This document shows positions 7,621 to 16,030 of a DNA stretch of 38,220 bases, piece after piece. A program made the translations under genes and the position numbers. The DNA lies in NCBI GenBank assembly GCA_048201975.1, contig DBFBGQ010000104.1, positions 1 to 38,220 on the forward strand, given 5' to 3'. Each line of letters begins with the position of its first letter. Positions within the stretch are counted from its first letter, which is position 1. Origin of the DNA: Egerieenecus sp048201975 (GTDB taxonomy: Bacteria; Bacillota; Clostridia; Christensenellales; Aristaeellaceae). Under the pieces are notes generated by a model. The model was not told the origin of the DNA and did no database searches. It was given only the letters and a program-made list of their open reading frames with translations.

Positions 7621-7680
7621 AAAAGGGACGGAGGCTTCTCCCTGCCTGCGGGCAGGGGGGAGCGGTCCGTCCCTTTTTTT
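7621..7680 (+). terminator. Rho-independent terminator after rpiB
   Basis: AAAAGGGACGGA (7621-7632) pairs with TCCGTCCCTTTT, with a second inner CCCTGCC/GGCAGGG hairpin and a seven-T tail. It also serves the convergent AraC gene. Confidence 0.9.
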
Positions 7681-7693
7681 GTATGTGTGAGGG

Positions 7694-8638
7694 TCAAACT
7701 TCTTCTTCCATCTTTTCGGCCCTGGTCCAGCCGGTATAGTTGACGATGGTGGTGTGGGGGCTGAGCCCCGCGGACTTGCGCCAGGCGGAGGGGGTGCAGC
7801 CCATGGTCCGGGCAAAGAGGCGGTTGAAGCTGCTCAGGGAGGCGTAGCCCACCCGCCCGGCGACTTCCGCGATGCCCACGCCGGAGGAGCGCAGCAGCGT
7901 GCAGCTCTCCAGGATGCGGGTCTGGTGCAGAAATGTCATGGGGCTGACGCCCATCTGCTCGTGAAACAGGCGGCGGAAATGGGTGGGGCTCAGGTGGCAC
8001 ATCTCGGCCAGCATGCCCAGGGGAAAGTCCTGCATGTAGTTTTGCTGGATGTAGTCCAGGGCCGGAGCGATGGCGTACATGTGCTGGTCGTAGGCGTCCT
8101 GGTTGGCGTCGTCGCTGTAGGCGCGCATGAGGCAGATCATCAGCGAGAGGCACAGCCCCTGGACGCTGAGCTCGTACCCCGGATGCCGCCCGGTCATCTC
8201 CCCGATCACCGCGGACACCAGCTGGGCGATGTCCCTGTACTTTTCCCCGGGCAGCACCAGGTGGCAGCTGCTGAGCATCTTTTGCAGGAGCAGGCTGTCG
8301 GCGAAGCGGTCGCGGAACAGGGGCGCGAAAAGCGCCTGGGGGTCCAGAAACAGGTAGCTCCACAGGCTTTCCCGCCCCGGGGCGGAGAAGGTGGTGTGGG
8401 GCACGTTCCGGGCGATGCAGGTGATGTCCCCGGCCTGGAAGGGCGCCGGGCGGTCCCCGAAAATCAGCGTGCCGCTTTCGCTGTGGCACCAGCCGATCTC
8501 CAGGCAGTTGTGAATGTGCAGCCGTTTGCTGGGGATGTGGCTGATGTGCCACTCCTCCCCCGTCAGGACCACGACGGGCAAGTGTACGGGCAGCTCATAG
8601 TTGCGGTATTCAATCACGGGTTTTTTCGCTCGGCCCAT
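7694..8638 (-). CDS. AraC-family regulator of the adjacent carbohydrate operon
   Basis: A 314-residue regulator. The N-terminal cupin part has LHIHNCLEIGWC and AGDITCIARNVPHTT, the usual sugar-sensing pattern. The C-terminal AraC domain (about residues 210-300) shows both helix-turn-helix units: FPLGMLAEMCHLSPTHFRRL and VAGRVGYASLSSFNRLFAR, then CTPSAWRK. The ATG at 8638 was chosen over 8686 because GGAGGTGA sits eight bases upstream, while 8686 has no ribosome site. It is divergent from the ABC/GH105/GH112 operon, so it very probably activates that operon in response to an imported oligosaccharide or its product (inference). A promoter faces each way in the shared spacer. Confidence 0.92.
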   Translation of the reverse strand: MGRAKKPVIEYRNYELPVHLPVVVLTGEEWHISHIPSKRLHIHNCLEIGWCHSESGTLIFGDRPAPFQAGDITCIARNVPHTTFSAPGRESLWSYLFLDPQALFAPLFRDRFADSLLLQKMLSSCHLVLPGEKYRDIAQLVSAVIGEMTGRHPGYELSVQGLCLSLMICLMRAYSDDANQDAYDQHMYAIAPALDYIQQNYMQDFPLGMLAEMCHLSPTHFRRLFHEQMGVSPMTFLHQTRILESCTLLRSSGVGIAEVAGRVGYASLSSFNRLFARTMGCTPSAWRKSAGLSPHTTIVNYTGWTRAEKMEEEV

Positions 8639-8712
8639 AAGCAGGCTCACCTCCGGGCGGATATGCAGCGTTGCAAGCGAAATCATGGAACAGGTGGAAA
8701 AGGAACAACCAT

Positions 8713-8741
8713 ATTATAACATGCCAGCAGGCGTCCGTCAG
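8713..8741 (-). promoter_or_regulatory. Promoter of the AraC-type regulator
   Basis: Minus strand CTGACG (8741-8736), 17 bp, TATAAT (8718-8713). Confidence 0.6.
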
Positions 8742-8793
8742 CTTTTTTTCGGAATAGATGGTTTTTTGTGCATAGTCCCTGGTCGTTTTTGAA

Positions 8794-8823
8794 TAGACAG
8801 CCACGCTTGTAAAATTGTATAAT
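8794..8823 (+). promoter_or_regulatory. Promoter of the sugar ABC transporter / GH105 / GH112 operon
   Basis: TAGACA (8794-8799), 18 bp, TATAAT (8818-8823), about 70 bp before the first gene. The region between this and the AraC promoter is where regulator sites should lie. Confidence 0.6.
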
Positions 8824-8891
8824 CACGGCAGATTCCCATTCAAATCCAAGTTGTTTTTTGTGGGTTTTACCGATAAGGAGGAGGGATTGTC

Positions 8892-9842
8892 ATGCAACAG
8901 CGCGTGCCGGTGGCCCGCCGCGGGGGAAAGGGACAGCGCTTCCTGACCTACATGCGCAACCATTGGCAGCTGTACTTGCTGCTGCTGGTGCCGGTGGCGT
9001 TTGTGATTATCTTCAAATACGCGGCCTATTCGGGGCTGCAGATCGCCTTCATGAACTTCAAGCCTGCCAAGGGCTTCGCCGGCAGCGAATGGGTGGGCTG
9101 GGAGAACTTCGAGAAGATCTTCCGGGACAAGGACTTCCTCCGCGCGCTGCAAAACTCCCTGGCCTTCAACTTCCTGGACCTGATCGTGGGCTTCCCGGTG
9201 CCCATCGCCCTGGCCATCATGCTCAACGAGCTGCGGTTCAACCGCTTCAAGCGGGTGTCGCAGACCATTCTCTACCTGCCGCACTTCCTCTCCTGGGTCA
9301 TCATCGCTTCGGTGGCGCTGACGCTGTTCAAGCCGGAGACGGGCCTGGTGAACACGCTGATGGTGAACGCGGGGTGGATTGACCAGGGCATTCCCTTCCT
9401 GACGGAAAAATGGCACTGGGCGGTGACCTACCTGCTCATCGGCGTGTGGCAGAACATGGGCTGGGGCACCATCATCTACCTGGCGGCCATCACGGGCATT
9501 GACGCGGAGCTGTACGAAGCCGCCACCATCGACGGCGCGGGCCGCTGGCGCAAGATCTGGAACGTGACGCTGCCCTGCATCCGCGGCACCATGGTGACGC
9601 TGCTGATCATGAACCTGGGCCGGGTGATGGGTTCCAACTTCGAGCGCATCAACGCCTTTGGCAACGTGCAGGTGAAGGACTTCCAGTATCAGCTGGCCAT
9701 CTACATCTACGAAAAGGGACTTTCCGGCGGCAACTACAGCCGCGCCACGGCGGTGGGCCTGTTCCAGAGCCTGGTGGGCCTGCTGCTGGTGATCGCCTCG
9801 GACCGCTTCGCCAAGCGCCTGGGCGAGGACGGCCTGCTGTAA
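8892..9842 (+). CDS. Sugar ABC transporter permease, LplB type
   Basis: A 316-residue inner subunit of a CUT1 importer with six membrane helices (first at about 28-50: LYLLLLVPVAFVIIFKYAAY). The cytoplasmic EAA loop that docks the ATPase is YEAATIDGAGRWRKIW, followed by the family's TLPCIRGT. In Bacillota the LplB/YtcP subgroup imports plant-derived oligosaccharides, often rhamnogalacturonan or galacturonide fragments. AAGGAGGAGG precedes the ATG. It is first in the operon, 15 bp before the partner permease. No ATPase gene is present here, so a shared MsmX-type ATPase encoded elsewhere must serve the transporter (established for this class, inferred here). Confidence 0.92.
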   Translation: MQQRVPVARRGGKGQRFLTYMRNHWQLYLLLLVPVAFVIIFKYAAYSGLQIAFMNFKPAKGFAGSEWVGWENFEKIFRDKDFLRALQNSLAFNFLDLIVGFPVPIALAIMLNELRFNRFKRVSQTILYLPHFLSWVIIASVALTLFKPETGLVNTLMVNAGWIDQGIPFLTEKWHWAVTYLLIGVWQNMGWGTIIYLAAITGIDAELYEAATIDGAGRWRKIWNVTLPCIRGTMVTLLIMNLGRVMGSNFERINAFGNVQVKDFQYQLAIYIYEKGLSGGNYSRATAVGLFQSLVGLLLVIASDRFAKRLGEDGLL

Positions 9843-9857
9843 GGAGGGGGAAAGAAC

Positions 9858-10772
9858 ATGACGGCCATACATCCTGAAGCGAAAAAGAAAGCCTCCATCT
9901 TTCGGGGCGTAAACCGGGTGCGGGTAAGCGACTTCGTCATCGCCTTCATCATCCTGGTGCTGTCCCTGACGTGCATCCTGCCCTTCATCCATGTGGCGGC
10001 CAAGAGCCTCTCCTCCAACACCGCGGTATTGTCCAAGAGCGTGTACCTCTGGCCCAAGGACTGGAACCTGGACGCCTACAAGGCCATCTTTGCCGACGGG
10101 CAGCTCACCTATTCCCTGGGCTATACCATCGTGGTGACGGTGCTGTTCACGGCCATCGGCATGGTGATCACCACCTTTGCCGCCTATCCCCTGTCCATCA
10201 GCGGGCTCAAGGGCAAGCCGGTGTTCGCCTTCATCCTGATGTTCACCATGTATTTCAGCGCGGGCCTGATTCCCGAATACCTGCTGATGAAGGACCTGGG
10301 GCTGCTGAACACCATGTGGGTGCTGGTGCTTCCCCTGTCCTTCTCCCCGTACAACATGCTGATCATGCGCAGCTTCCTGCGGGCAACCATCCCGGACTCC
10401 CTCTACGAGGCCGCCAACCTGGACGGCGCCTCCTACATGCAGATCCTCACCAAGATCGTGCTGCCGCTTTCCAAGTCCATCATTGCCACGCTGTCGCTGT
10501 TCTACGCCGTGGGCCGTTGGAACGCCTACGCCGACGCGCAGTACTACATCACCACCAAGAAGCTGCAACCCCTGCAATACCTGCTGTCCAACATGGTGCT
10601 CAACTCCGGCTCCGACGCCATCAGCCTTTCGGAGTCCGCGGCGCAGACCTCCACCCCGGAGGTGCTCCAGGCCGCGGCCATCATGTTCGCCACCCTGCCC
10701 ATCATCATGGTGTACCCCTTCGTGCAGAAGTACTTCGTCAAGGGCGTCATGGTGGGCGCGGTGAAGGGCTGA
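9858..10772 (+). CDS. Sugar ABC transporter permease, LplC/YtcP type
   Basis: A 304-residue CUT1 permease that pairs with the preceding gene product. It has six membrane helices, the first at about 22-45 (FVIAFIILVLSLTCILPFI), and the EAA loop YEAANLDGASYMQIL followed by KIVLPLSKSIIAT. The ending VMVGAVKG is typical of the subgroup. GGAGGGGG lies before the ATG. The spacer to the next gene holds a hairpin at 10792-10812 (AATGGCGG, CTCCG, CCGCCGTT) without a T run, possibly giving the binding-protein gene a more stable transcript. Confidence 0.92.
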   Translation: MTAIHPEAKKKASIFRGVNRVRVSDFVIAFIILVLSLTCILPFIHVAAKSLSSNTAVLSKSVYLWPKDWNLDAYKAIFADGQLTYSLGYTIVVTVLFTAIGMVITTFAAYPLSISGLKGKPVFAFILMFTMYFSAGLIPEYLLMKDLGLLNTMWVLVLPLSFSPYNMLIMRSFLRATIPDSLYEAANLDGASYMQILTKIVLPLSKSIIATLSLFYAVGRWNAYADAQYYITTKKLQPLQYLLSNMVLNSGSDAISLSESAAQTSTPEVLQAAAIMFATLPIIMVYPFVQKYFVKGVMVGAVKG

Positions 10773-10851
10773 CCCTCTCCCACACGGTGGAAATGGCGGC
10801 TCCGCCGCCGTTGGATAAAGACCACAGAATCTATTGTAAGGAGGAAACAAC

Positions 10852-12510
10852 ATGAAACGGATTCTCTCTTTGGCGCTTGCGCTGATGCTGGCCCTGGGCA
10901 TGATGTCCTTCGCCGTGGCGGAAACCGAAGCGCCCACGGTGGATCCCACCCTGCCCGAGGACTGGGAGCCCTTTGCGGAGCGCGTGACCATCACCGTGCC
11001 CGTGTACGACCGTGCCAAGGAAGGCTACCCCGCGGTGGACGACAACTACTGGACCCGGTGGATCCAGTCCCAGTTCGGCGACAAGTGGAACATTGAAGTG
11101 AAGTACGTGGCCATCCCCCGCAGCGACGTGATGACCAAGTACAACCTGCTCATCGCCGCCGAGGATACCCCCACCATTATGATGGAGTACGACTATCCCA
11201 AGGTGGCCCAGTGGGCCAACGACGGCGCCATGCAGCCCATCGACCTGGAAGCCTTCAAGGCGGTTGCCCCCACCTTCTACCAGGCCATGGTGGACAACAA
11301 CCAGCTGGGCTACACCAAGATCAACGACGAGGACTACTTCGTCCTGACCGAGCGCCCCTACTACAACACCGGCTACACCTTTGCCACCTTCGTGCGCATG
11401 GACTGGCTGCGCGCCGTGGGCTATGACCACGTGCCCACCACCTATGAAGAGCACAAGGACGCCATCAACAAGATCATCGAGGCCGGCCTGACCGACCAGG
11501 CGCCCCTGGGCCTGGGCATCCCCACCAGCGGCTACGTGACCAACTTCGCCTTCCGCGATGCGCCGGTGGACGAAGCCGAGTGGGCCATGCACTCCTCCCT
11601 GACCACCGCCAGCCTGAGCTGGGAGCCCACCCGCAAGCTGCTCAAGCGGCTGAACGACGAATACAACATGGGCTGGTACTCCAGCGAGTTCGACCTGGAG
11701 AAGAACACCAGCGGCCAGTCCACCGACCAGCTGCAGACTGACTTCATCAACGGCAAGACCTACTCCTACGGCGGCTACATGTCCGCCAACGTGGCCTGGC
11801 TGAGCGCCTTCTATGAAATGAACCCCGATGCCGAGCTGGCGGTGCAGAGCCAGTACATGGTCTACGAGCCCGGCGTGGTGGACACCGTGCAGCTGCGCGC
11901 GGACAACCCCTTCGGCATGATCGTTGGCTTCAGCTCCTACGCCACCGAGGATCAGCTCAAGGCGGCCTGGATGCTCATGGAGTGGATGATCCAGCCCGAC
12001 GTGCTCTTCGTGCTGGAGAACGGCATTGAGGGCGTCACCTACACCATCGGCGAGGACGGCCTGCCCGTGGTGGACGGCGAATACCGCGGCGAGGAAATGC
12101 TCAACCACAACATGAACATCGACATGACCTGCCTGGTGCACGCCTCCAAGGAGATCGGCACCATCGAGCAGTCCATCGCGGCCATTACGCCCCAGGGCCT
12201 GCCCCAGGATTTCTACCCCATGCTGCTGCAGAACTACAACGAGGTGCTGGAGATCGCCAACGCTGGCAACTCCTACTCTGACCCGGTCTTCGCCGTGGCC
12301 ATTGATTCCGAGAGCGAATACACCGCCTCCCTGCTGAGCCTGTACCAGGAGGACTACAGCAAGCTGGTGAAGTGCGCGCCCGAAGAGTTCGACGCCCTCT
12401 ATGAGCAGCTGAGCCAGGAGTACCTGGACGCCGGCTATCAGGAGATCATCGACGAGCGCCTGGAGGCCTATGAGGCCGGCCAGACCACCAAGCTCCCCGT
12501 GACCGAGTGA
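10852..12510 (+). CDS. Extracellular sugar-binding protein, LplA-type
   Basis: A 552-residue secreted solute receptor for the two permeases. The signal peptide MKRILSLALALMLALGMMSF ends at AVA-ET and has no lipobox cysteine, unlike most Gram-positive receptors, so anchoring is unclear. The mature part is typical of the large (about 500-560 aa) LplA class: YNLLIAAEDTPTIM, VRMDWLRAVGYDHVP and TTYEEHKDAINKI. It is acidic and rich in aromatic residues that could stack on sugar rings. The ligand is inferred from the adjacent enzymes to be a short rhamnogalacturonan-derived oligosaccharide. AAGGAGGAAAC lies before the ATG. A strong hairpin follows the gene, so this cistron is probably more highly expressed than its neighbours. 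Confidence 0.9.
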   Translation: MKRILSLALALMLALGMMSFAVAETEAPTVDPTLPEDWEPFAERVTITVPVYDRAKEGYPAVDDNYWTRWIQSQFGDKWNIEVKYVAIPRSDVMTKYNLLIAAEDTPTIMMEYDYPKVAQWANDGAMQPIDLEAFKAVAPTFYQAMVDNNQLGYTKINDEDYFVLTERPYYNTGYTFATFVRMDWLRAVGYDHVPTTYEEHKDAINKIIEAGLTDQAPLGLGIPTSGYVTNFAFRDAPVDEAEWAMHSSLTTASLSWEPTRKLLKRLNDEYNMGWYSSEFDLEKNTSGQSTDQLQTDFINGKTYSYGGYMSANVAWLSAFYEMNPDAELAVQSQYMVYEPGVVDTVQLRADNPFGMIVGFSSYATEDQLKAAWMLMEWMIQPDVLFVLENGIEGVTYTIGEDGLPVVDGEYRGEEMLNHNMNIDMTCLVHASKEIGTIEQSIAAITPQGLPQDFYPMLLQNYNEVLEIANAGNSYSDPVFAVAIDSESEYTASLLSLYQEDYSKLVKCAPEEFDALYEQLSQEYLDAGYQEIIDERLEAYEAGQTTKLPVTE

Positions 12511-12540
12511 GCGACGTACACCGCCCCATGGGGACGGATT

Positions 12541-12574
12541 GGGGCAGGAGGGTTTCCCTCCTGCCCCCCTTTTG
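12541..12574 (+). terminator. Strong hairpin (partial terminator) after the sugar-binding protein gene
   Basis: GGGGCAGGAGGG, loop TTT, CCCTCCTGCCCC, then CCTTTTG. The T run is short, so some read-through into the enzymes is expected. Confidence 0.6.
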
Positions 12575-12606
12575 AAAAAGGACAAACCCGCCGGCCCCTG
12601 GGCCGG

Positions 12607-12652
12607 TTCGGGACGCCGCAGCGAGACGCGCTTCGCGCTCCGGCGTCCCGAA
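12607..12652 (+). other. Second intercistronic hairpin upstream of the GH105 gene
   Basis: CGGGACGCCG (about 12608-12617) pairs with CGGCGTCCCG (about 12643-12652); an inner GCGC/GCGC stem is also seen. There is no T tract, so it is more likely an RNA-stability or processing element than a terminator. Confidence 0.4.
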
Positions 12653-12710
12653 GAAAATCTCCCAACAGACGAACGAATTCCATCAAGCAACGCGCTGAGG
12701 AGGATGCATC

Positions 12711-13760
12711 ATGGCAACGATTCAATTTGACCGGGAAGAGGTGCTCCAGGCCGTGGACGCGGTGGCGCGCCAAACCATGAACATGGATATGCCCTGGGAC
12801 TGGCCCTGCGGGGTGGCCTACTTCGGCCTGTGCGAGGCGGCCCGGGCCACCGGCCGGGAGGAATATCTCCAGCTGATGAAGGAGCGGGTGGACGAATACA
12901 TCGAGCTGGGCCTGCCCGGCTGGACAGTGAACACCTGCGCCATGGGCCACGCCATGCTTACCCTGCACCAGTGGACCGGTGACGAGCGCTACAAGGCCAT
13001 TGCGGAGCAGAAGATCGACTACCTGCGCAACCATGCCCTGCGCTTCGGGGACCATGTGCTCCAGCATACCGTCTCCGCCAAGAACGACTTCCCCGAGCAG
13101 TGCTGGGCGGATACGCTGATGATGGCCGCCTACTTCATGCTGCGGGCCGGGGTCGCCTGGAACGATCCCGCGCTGGTGGACGACGCCCTGAACCAGTACT
13201 ACTGGCACATTGAATACCTGCAGGACAAAAAGACCGGCCTGTGGTACCATGGGTACAACAACATCACCAAGGACCACATGTCCGGCTTCTACTGGGGCCG
13301 GGCCAACGCCTGGGCGGCCTTTACCATGAGCAAGGTGAACCGCACCCTGCCCGAGTGCTACCTCTACCCCAAGTTCATGGACGTGGCGGGCTCCCTCACC
13401 GAGCAGCTGGCCGCGCTGAAGCGGGTGCAGACGGAGAACGGCCTGTGGCGGACCCTGCTGGACGACCCGGAGAGCTATGAGGAGGTTTCCGCCTCCTGCG
13501 GCATCGCCGCGGCCATGACCATCCAGGGCAATCCCCTGTACATCAAGTATGTGAACAAGGCGGTGCGGGGCGTGCTGGAAAACATCACCCCCGAGGGCCG
13601 GGTGCTGAACGTCAGCGGCGGCACCGCCGTAATGAAGGACCGGGAGGGCTACCGGAACATCTCCCGGGCCTGGACCCAGGGCTGGGGACAGGGCCTGGCC
13701 CTTGCCTTCCTGGCCGCGGTGCTGGAGCAGGGCAAGGAACACGTGGACGGCGCGCTGTAA
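12711..13760 (+). CDS. GH105 unsaturated rhamnogalacturonyl hydrolase (YteR-like)
   Basis: A 349-residue cytosolic (alpha/alpha)6-barrel enzyme without a signal peptide. It should remove the 4,5-unsaturated galacturonate left at the non-reducing end of pectin fragments by lyases. Family marks are WADTLMMAAYFML with the presumed catalytic Asp134, LWYHGYNN in the middle, and FYWGRANAWAAFTMSK. The length matches YteR/YesR (about 345-375), and GH88 is the alternative family. It has GAGGAGGATG before the ATG and lies between the transporter and the GH112 gene, 25 bp from the latter, so the three act on one imported oligosaccharide. The lack of a signal peptide means hydrolysis takes place after import. 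Confidence 0.9.
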   Translation: MATIQFDREEVLQAVDAVARQTMNMDMPWDWPCGVAYFGLCEAARATGREEYLQLMKERVDEYIELGLPGWTVNTCAMGHAMLTLHQWTGDERYKAIAEQKIDYLRNHALRFGDHVLQHTVSAKNDFPEQCWADTLMMAAYFMLRAGVAWNDPALVDDALNQYYWHIEYLQDKKTGLWYHGYNNITKDHMSGFYWGRANAWAAFTMSKVNRTLPECYLYPKFMDVAGSLTEQLAALKRVQTENGLWRTLLDDPESYEEVSASCGIAAAMTIQGNPLYIKYVNKAVRGVLENITPEGRVLNVSGGTAVMKDREGYRNISRAWTQGWGQGLALAFLAAVLEQGKEHVDGAL

Positions 13761-13785
13761 CGCGCCCGGGAGGAGCTGATCATCC

Positions 13786-15936
13786 ATGGAAGAGAAATAC
13801 ACCCAGGGCGACTTCACCCTGCCCGGCGAGGCGGGGTATGAGGAGCTGACCCTCCGCCTGGCCCGCCGCTGGGGCGCCGACGTCATTCGCGACAGCGACG
13901 GCACCAAGCTCTCCCCGGAGATCGTGGAGGCGGGGTACAAAATCTACTCCACCATCTGCATCATCCGGGAGCACAACGCCTTCGCCCAGGCGCACCCGGA
14001 CGCCCAGCAGCAAACCTTCCTGGGCTCCCGGCCGGTGGTGGCCCAGGGGGAGACCGTGGAGATTCCCCTGTTGGCGGGGTACTTCACCCAGCAGTTTACG
14101 CTGAACGAAACCCCCGAGGCCCTGGCGCTGATGCAGGTGTGGGACCGCACCGCCAACGCGGAGCTGCCGCGCGCATGCTGGCGCTACGCCCAGGGCGTGG
14201 TCACGGTGAGCGGGTGCATCCCCGGCCGCAGCTACACGGCCAACTTTCTGTGCTACCGGGTGTGGGAAGAGATCAACATGTACAACCACACCACCAACAA
14301 CTGGCAGAGCGCGCATCTGCGCCAGCTGGACCCCCGCCATCCCGCCGCCTGGGACTACCTCACCGGCTGGCTGGAGCGCTGGTGTGACGAGAACCCGCAA
14401 ACCAACGTGATCCGCCTCACCTCCCTGTTCTACAACTTTGTGTGGATCTGGGGGGAGGACCTGCGCCGGCGGAACTTCTTCACCGACTGGGCCAGCTATG
14501 ACTTTACGGTGAGCCCCGCGGCCCTGGCCGCCTTTGAGAAACAGTACGGCTACGCCCTGACCGCCGAGGATTTTGTGAACCAGGGCAAGCATCAGGCGAC
14601 GCATATGCCCCCCACCCAGGCCAAGCGGGATTACATGGACTTCATCCAGGGTTTTGTGGCGGAGAAGGCCCGGGCGCTGGTGGAGATCATTCACCGGCAC
14701 GGCAAGCAGGCTTATGTGTTCTACGACGACAGCTGGGTGGGCATGGAGCCCTACGGGGAGCGCTTCCAGTCCATCGGCTTTGACGGGCTGATCAAGTGCG
14801 TGTTCTCAGGCTTCGAGTGCCGGCTGTGCGCCGGGGCGCAGGTGCCCGTGCACGAGCTGCGCTTCCACCCCTATCTGTTCCCGGTGGGGCTGGGCGGGCT
14901 GCCCACCTTCGCCCCCGGAGGCGATCCCGCCCGGGATGCCCTGAGCTACTGGAAAAACGTCCGCCGGGCGCTGCTGCGCCAGAGCGTGGACCGCATCGGC
15001 CTGGGGGGCTACCTGCACCTGACCGAGGGCTACCCGGACTTTGTGGAGACCATCGAAAACATGGCCAAGGAATTCCGCCGCATCAAGGAGCTGCATGCCC
15101 ACGGCGGTCCCCTGTGCCTGCCCTGCCGGGTGGCGGTGGTCCACACCTGGGGCAAGCTGCGCAGCTGGACGCTCTCCGGCCACTTCCACGAGACGGACAA
15201 GCATCCGCTGATCCACATCAACGAGGCCCTCTCCGGGCTGCCGGTGGAGGTGCGCTTCCTGAGCTTTGACCAGGTGGAGCAGGGCGCCCTGGCGGATGTG
15301 GACGTGCTGATCAACGCCGGCTGGGCCGGGGACGCCTGGAGCGGCGGAGACGCCTGGAAATCCCCCCGGCTGGTGGAGGCCGTGACCCGCTTTGTGGCGG
15401 AGGGCGGCATGCTCATCGGCGTGGGCGAGCCCTCGGCCACGGAGGGGTACGACAGCTTCTTCCGCATGGCGCCCATCCTGGGCGTGGACAAGGATACCGG
15501 CGCCCGGGTGTGCCACGGCCGCTGGGCCTTTGAAGTGGCGGAAAGCCCCGTTTCCCTGTGCGCTGAGGCGCTGGGAGATGACGCCCGGCTGATGCTCACC
15601 GACGGGGACGCCCGGGTGCTTTGCGAGAAAAACGGCGCGCCGCAGATGACCTTGCACACCCTGGGCAAGGGCCTGGGGGTTTACATGAGCAATTTCCGGG
15701 TGAGCCCGGAGAGCACGCGGATGCTGCTGGAGCTGCTATTGTTGCGCTGCCCGGAGGCGGCCGCCAAGCTCCACCTCTCCGACAGCCCCTGGGTGGAGAC
15801 CGCCTATTTCCCCGCGGACCGCACGCTGGTGGCGGTGAACCAGTCCCAGGAGACGGTAACAGCTACGCTCCAGGGGGAGCAGGGCCCGCTGACGCTGACG
15901 CTTTCGCCCCTGGAGACCCGCATGCTGCAGCTGTAA
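13786..15936 (+). CDS. GH112 beta-galactoside phosphorylase, probably galactosyl-1,4-L-rhamnose phosphorylase
   Basis: A 716-residue cytosolic phosphorylase. The GH112 signature is clear: FTLPGEAGYEELT, RRWGADVIRDSDGTKLS (28-43), IYSTICIIREHN, and FYDDSWVGMEPYG (312-324) with the presumed general-acid Asp at 314/315. It ends with a beta-sandwich domain. Characterised members release galactose 1-phosphate from lacto-N-biose/galacto-N-biose or from beta-galactosyl-(1,4)-L-rhamnose. The neighbouring rhamnogalacturonyl hydrolase and LplA-type importer favour the rhamnose-specific type, since rhamnogalacturonan I carries galactose at O4 of rhamnose. No amino-sugar kinase or NahK-type gene is present that would suggest mucin sugars. 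Specificity remains an inference; the family call is firm. GGGAGGAG precedes the ATG. Confidence 0.9.
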   Translation: MEEKYTQGDFTLPGEAGYEELTLRLARRWGADVIRDSDGTKLSPEIVEAGYKIYSTICIIREHNAFAQAHPDAQQQTFLGSRPVVAQGETVEIPLLAGYFTQQFTLNETPEALALMQVWDRTANAELPRACWRYAQGVVTVSGCIPGRSYTANFLCYRVWEEINMYNHTTNNWQSAHLRQLDPRHPAAWDYLTGWLERWCDENPQTNVIRLTSLFYNFVWIWGEDLRRRNFFTDWASYDFTVSPAALAAFEKQYGYALTAEDFVNQGKHQATHMPPTQAKRDYMDFIQGFVAEKARALVEIIHRHGKQAYVFYDDSWVGMEPYGERFQSIGFDGLIKCVFSGFECRLCAGAQVPVHELRFHPYLFPVGLGGLPTFAPGGDPARDALSYWKNVRRALLRQSVDRIGLGGYLHLTEGYPDFVETIENMAKEFRRIKELHAHGGPLCLPCRVAVVHTWGKLRSWTLSGHFHETDKHPLIHINEALSGLPVEVRFLSFDQVEQGALADVDVLINAGWAGDAWSGGDAWKSPRLVEAVTRFVAEGGMLIGVGEPSATEGYDSFFRMAPILGVDKDTGARVCHGRWAFEVAESPVSLCAEALGDDARLMLTDGDARVLCEKNGAPQMTLHTLGKGLGVYMSNFRVSPESTRMLLELLLLRCPEAAAKLHLSDSPWVETAYFPADRTLVAVNQSQETVTATLQGEQGPLTLTLSPLETRMLQL

Positions 15937-15957
15937 ATTCCCCGAAAAATCCCCCTG

Positions 15958-15996
15958 CGCCATGGAGGAACCTTCCCCCTCCATGGCGTATTTTTT
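15958..15996 (+). terminator. Rho-independent terminator ending the GH105/GH112 operon
   Basis: CGCCATGGAGG (15958-15968), loop of nine, CCTCCATGGCG (15978-15988), then TATTTTTTG. It separates the pectin operon from the kinase/GH13 unit. Confidence 0.85.
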
Positions 15997-16030
15997 GAGG
16001 GAATCTTTGCGGAAAGGAAGCGTGTGTACC

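Noticed and set aside
15962..16030. Earlier ATG (15962) for the kinase gene
   Set aside because: It lies inside the terminator stem of the preceding operon and has no ribosome site; 16031 has GGAAAGGAAG.
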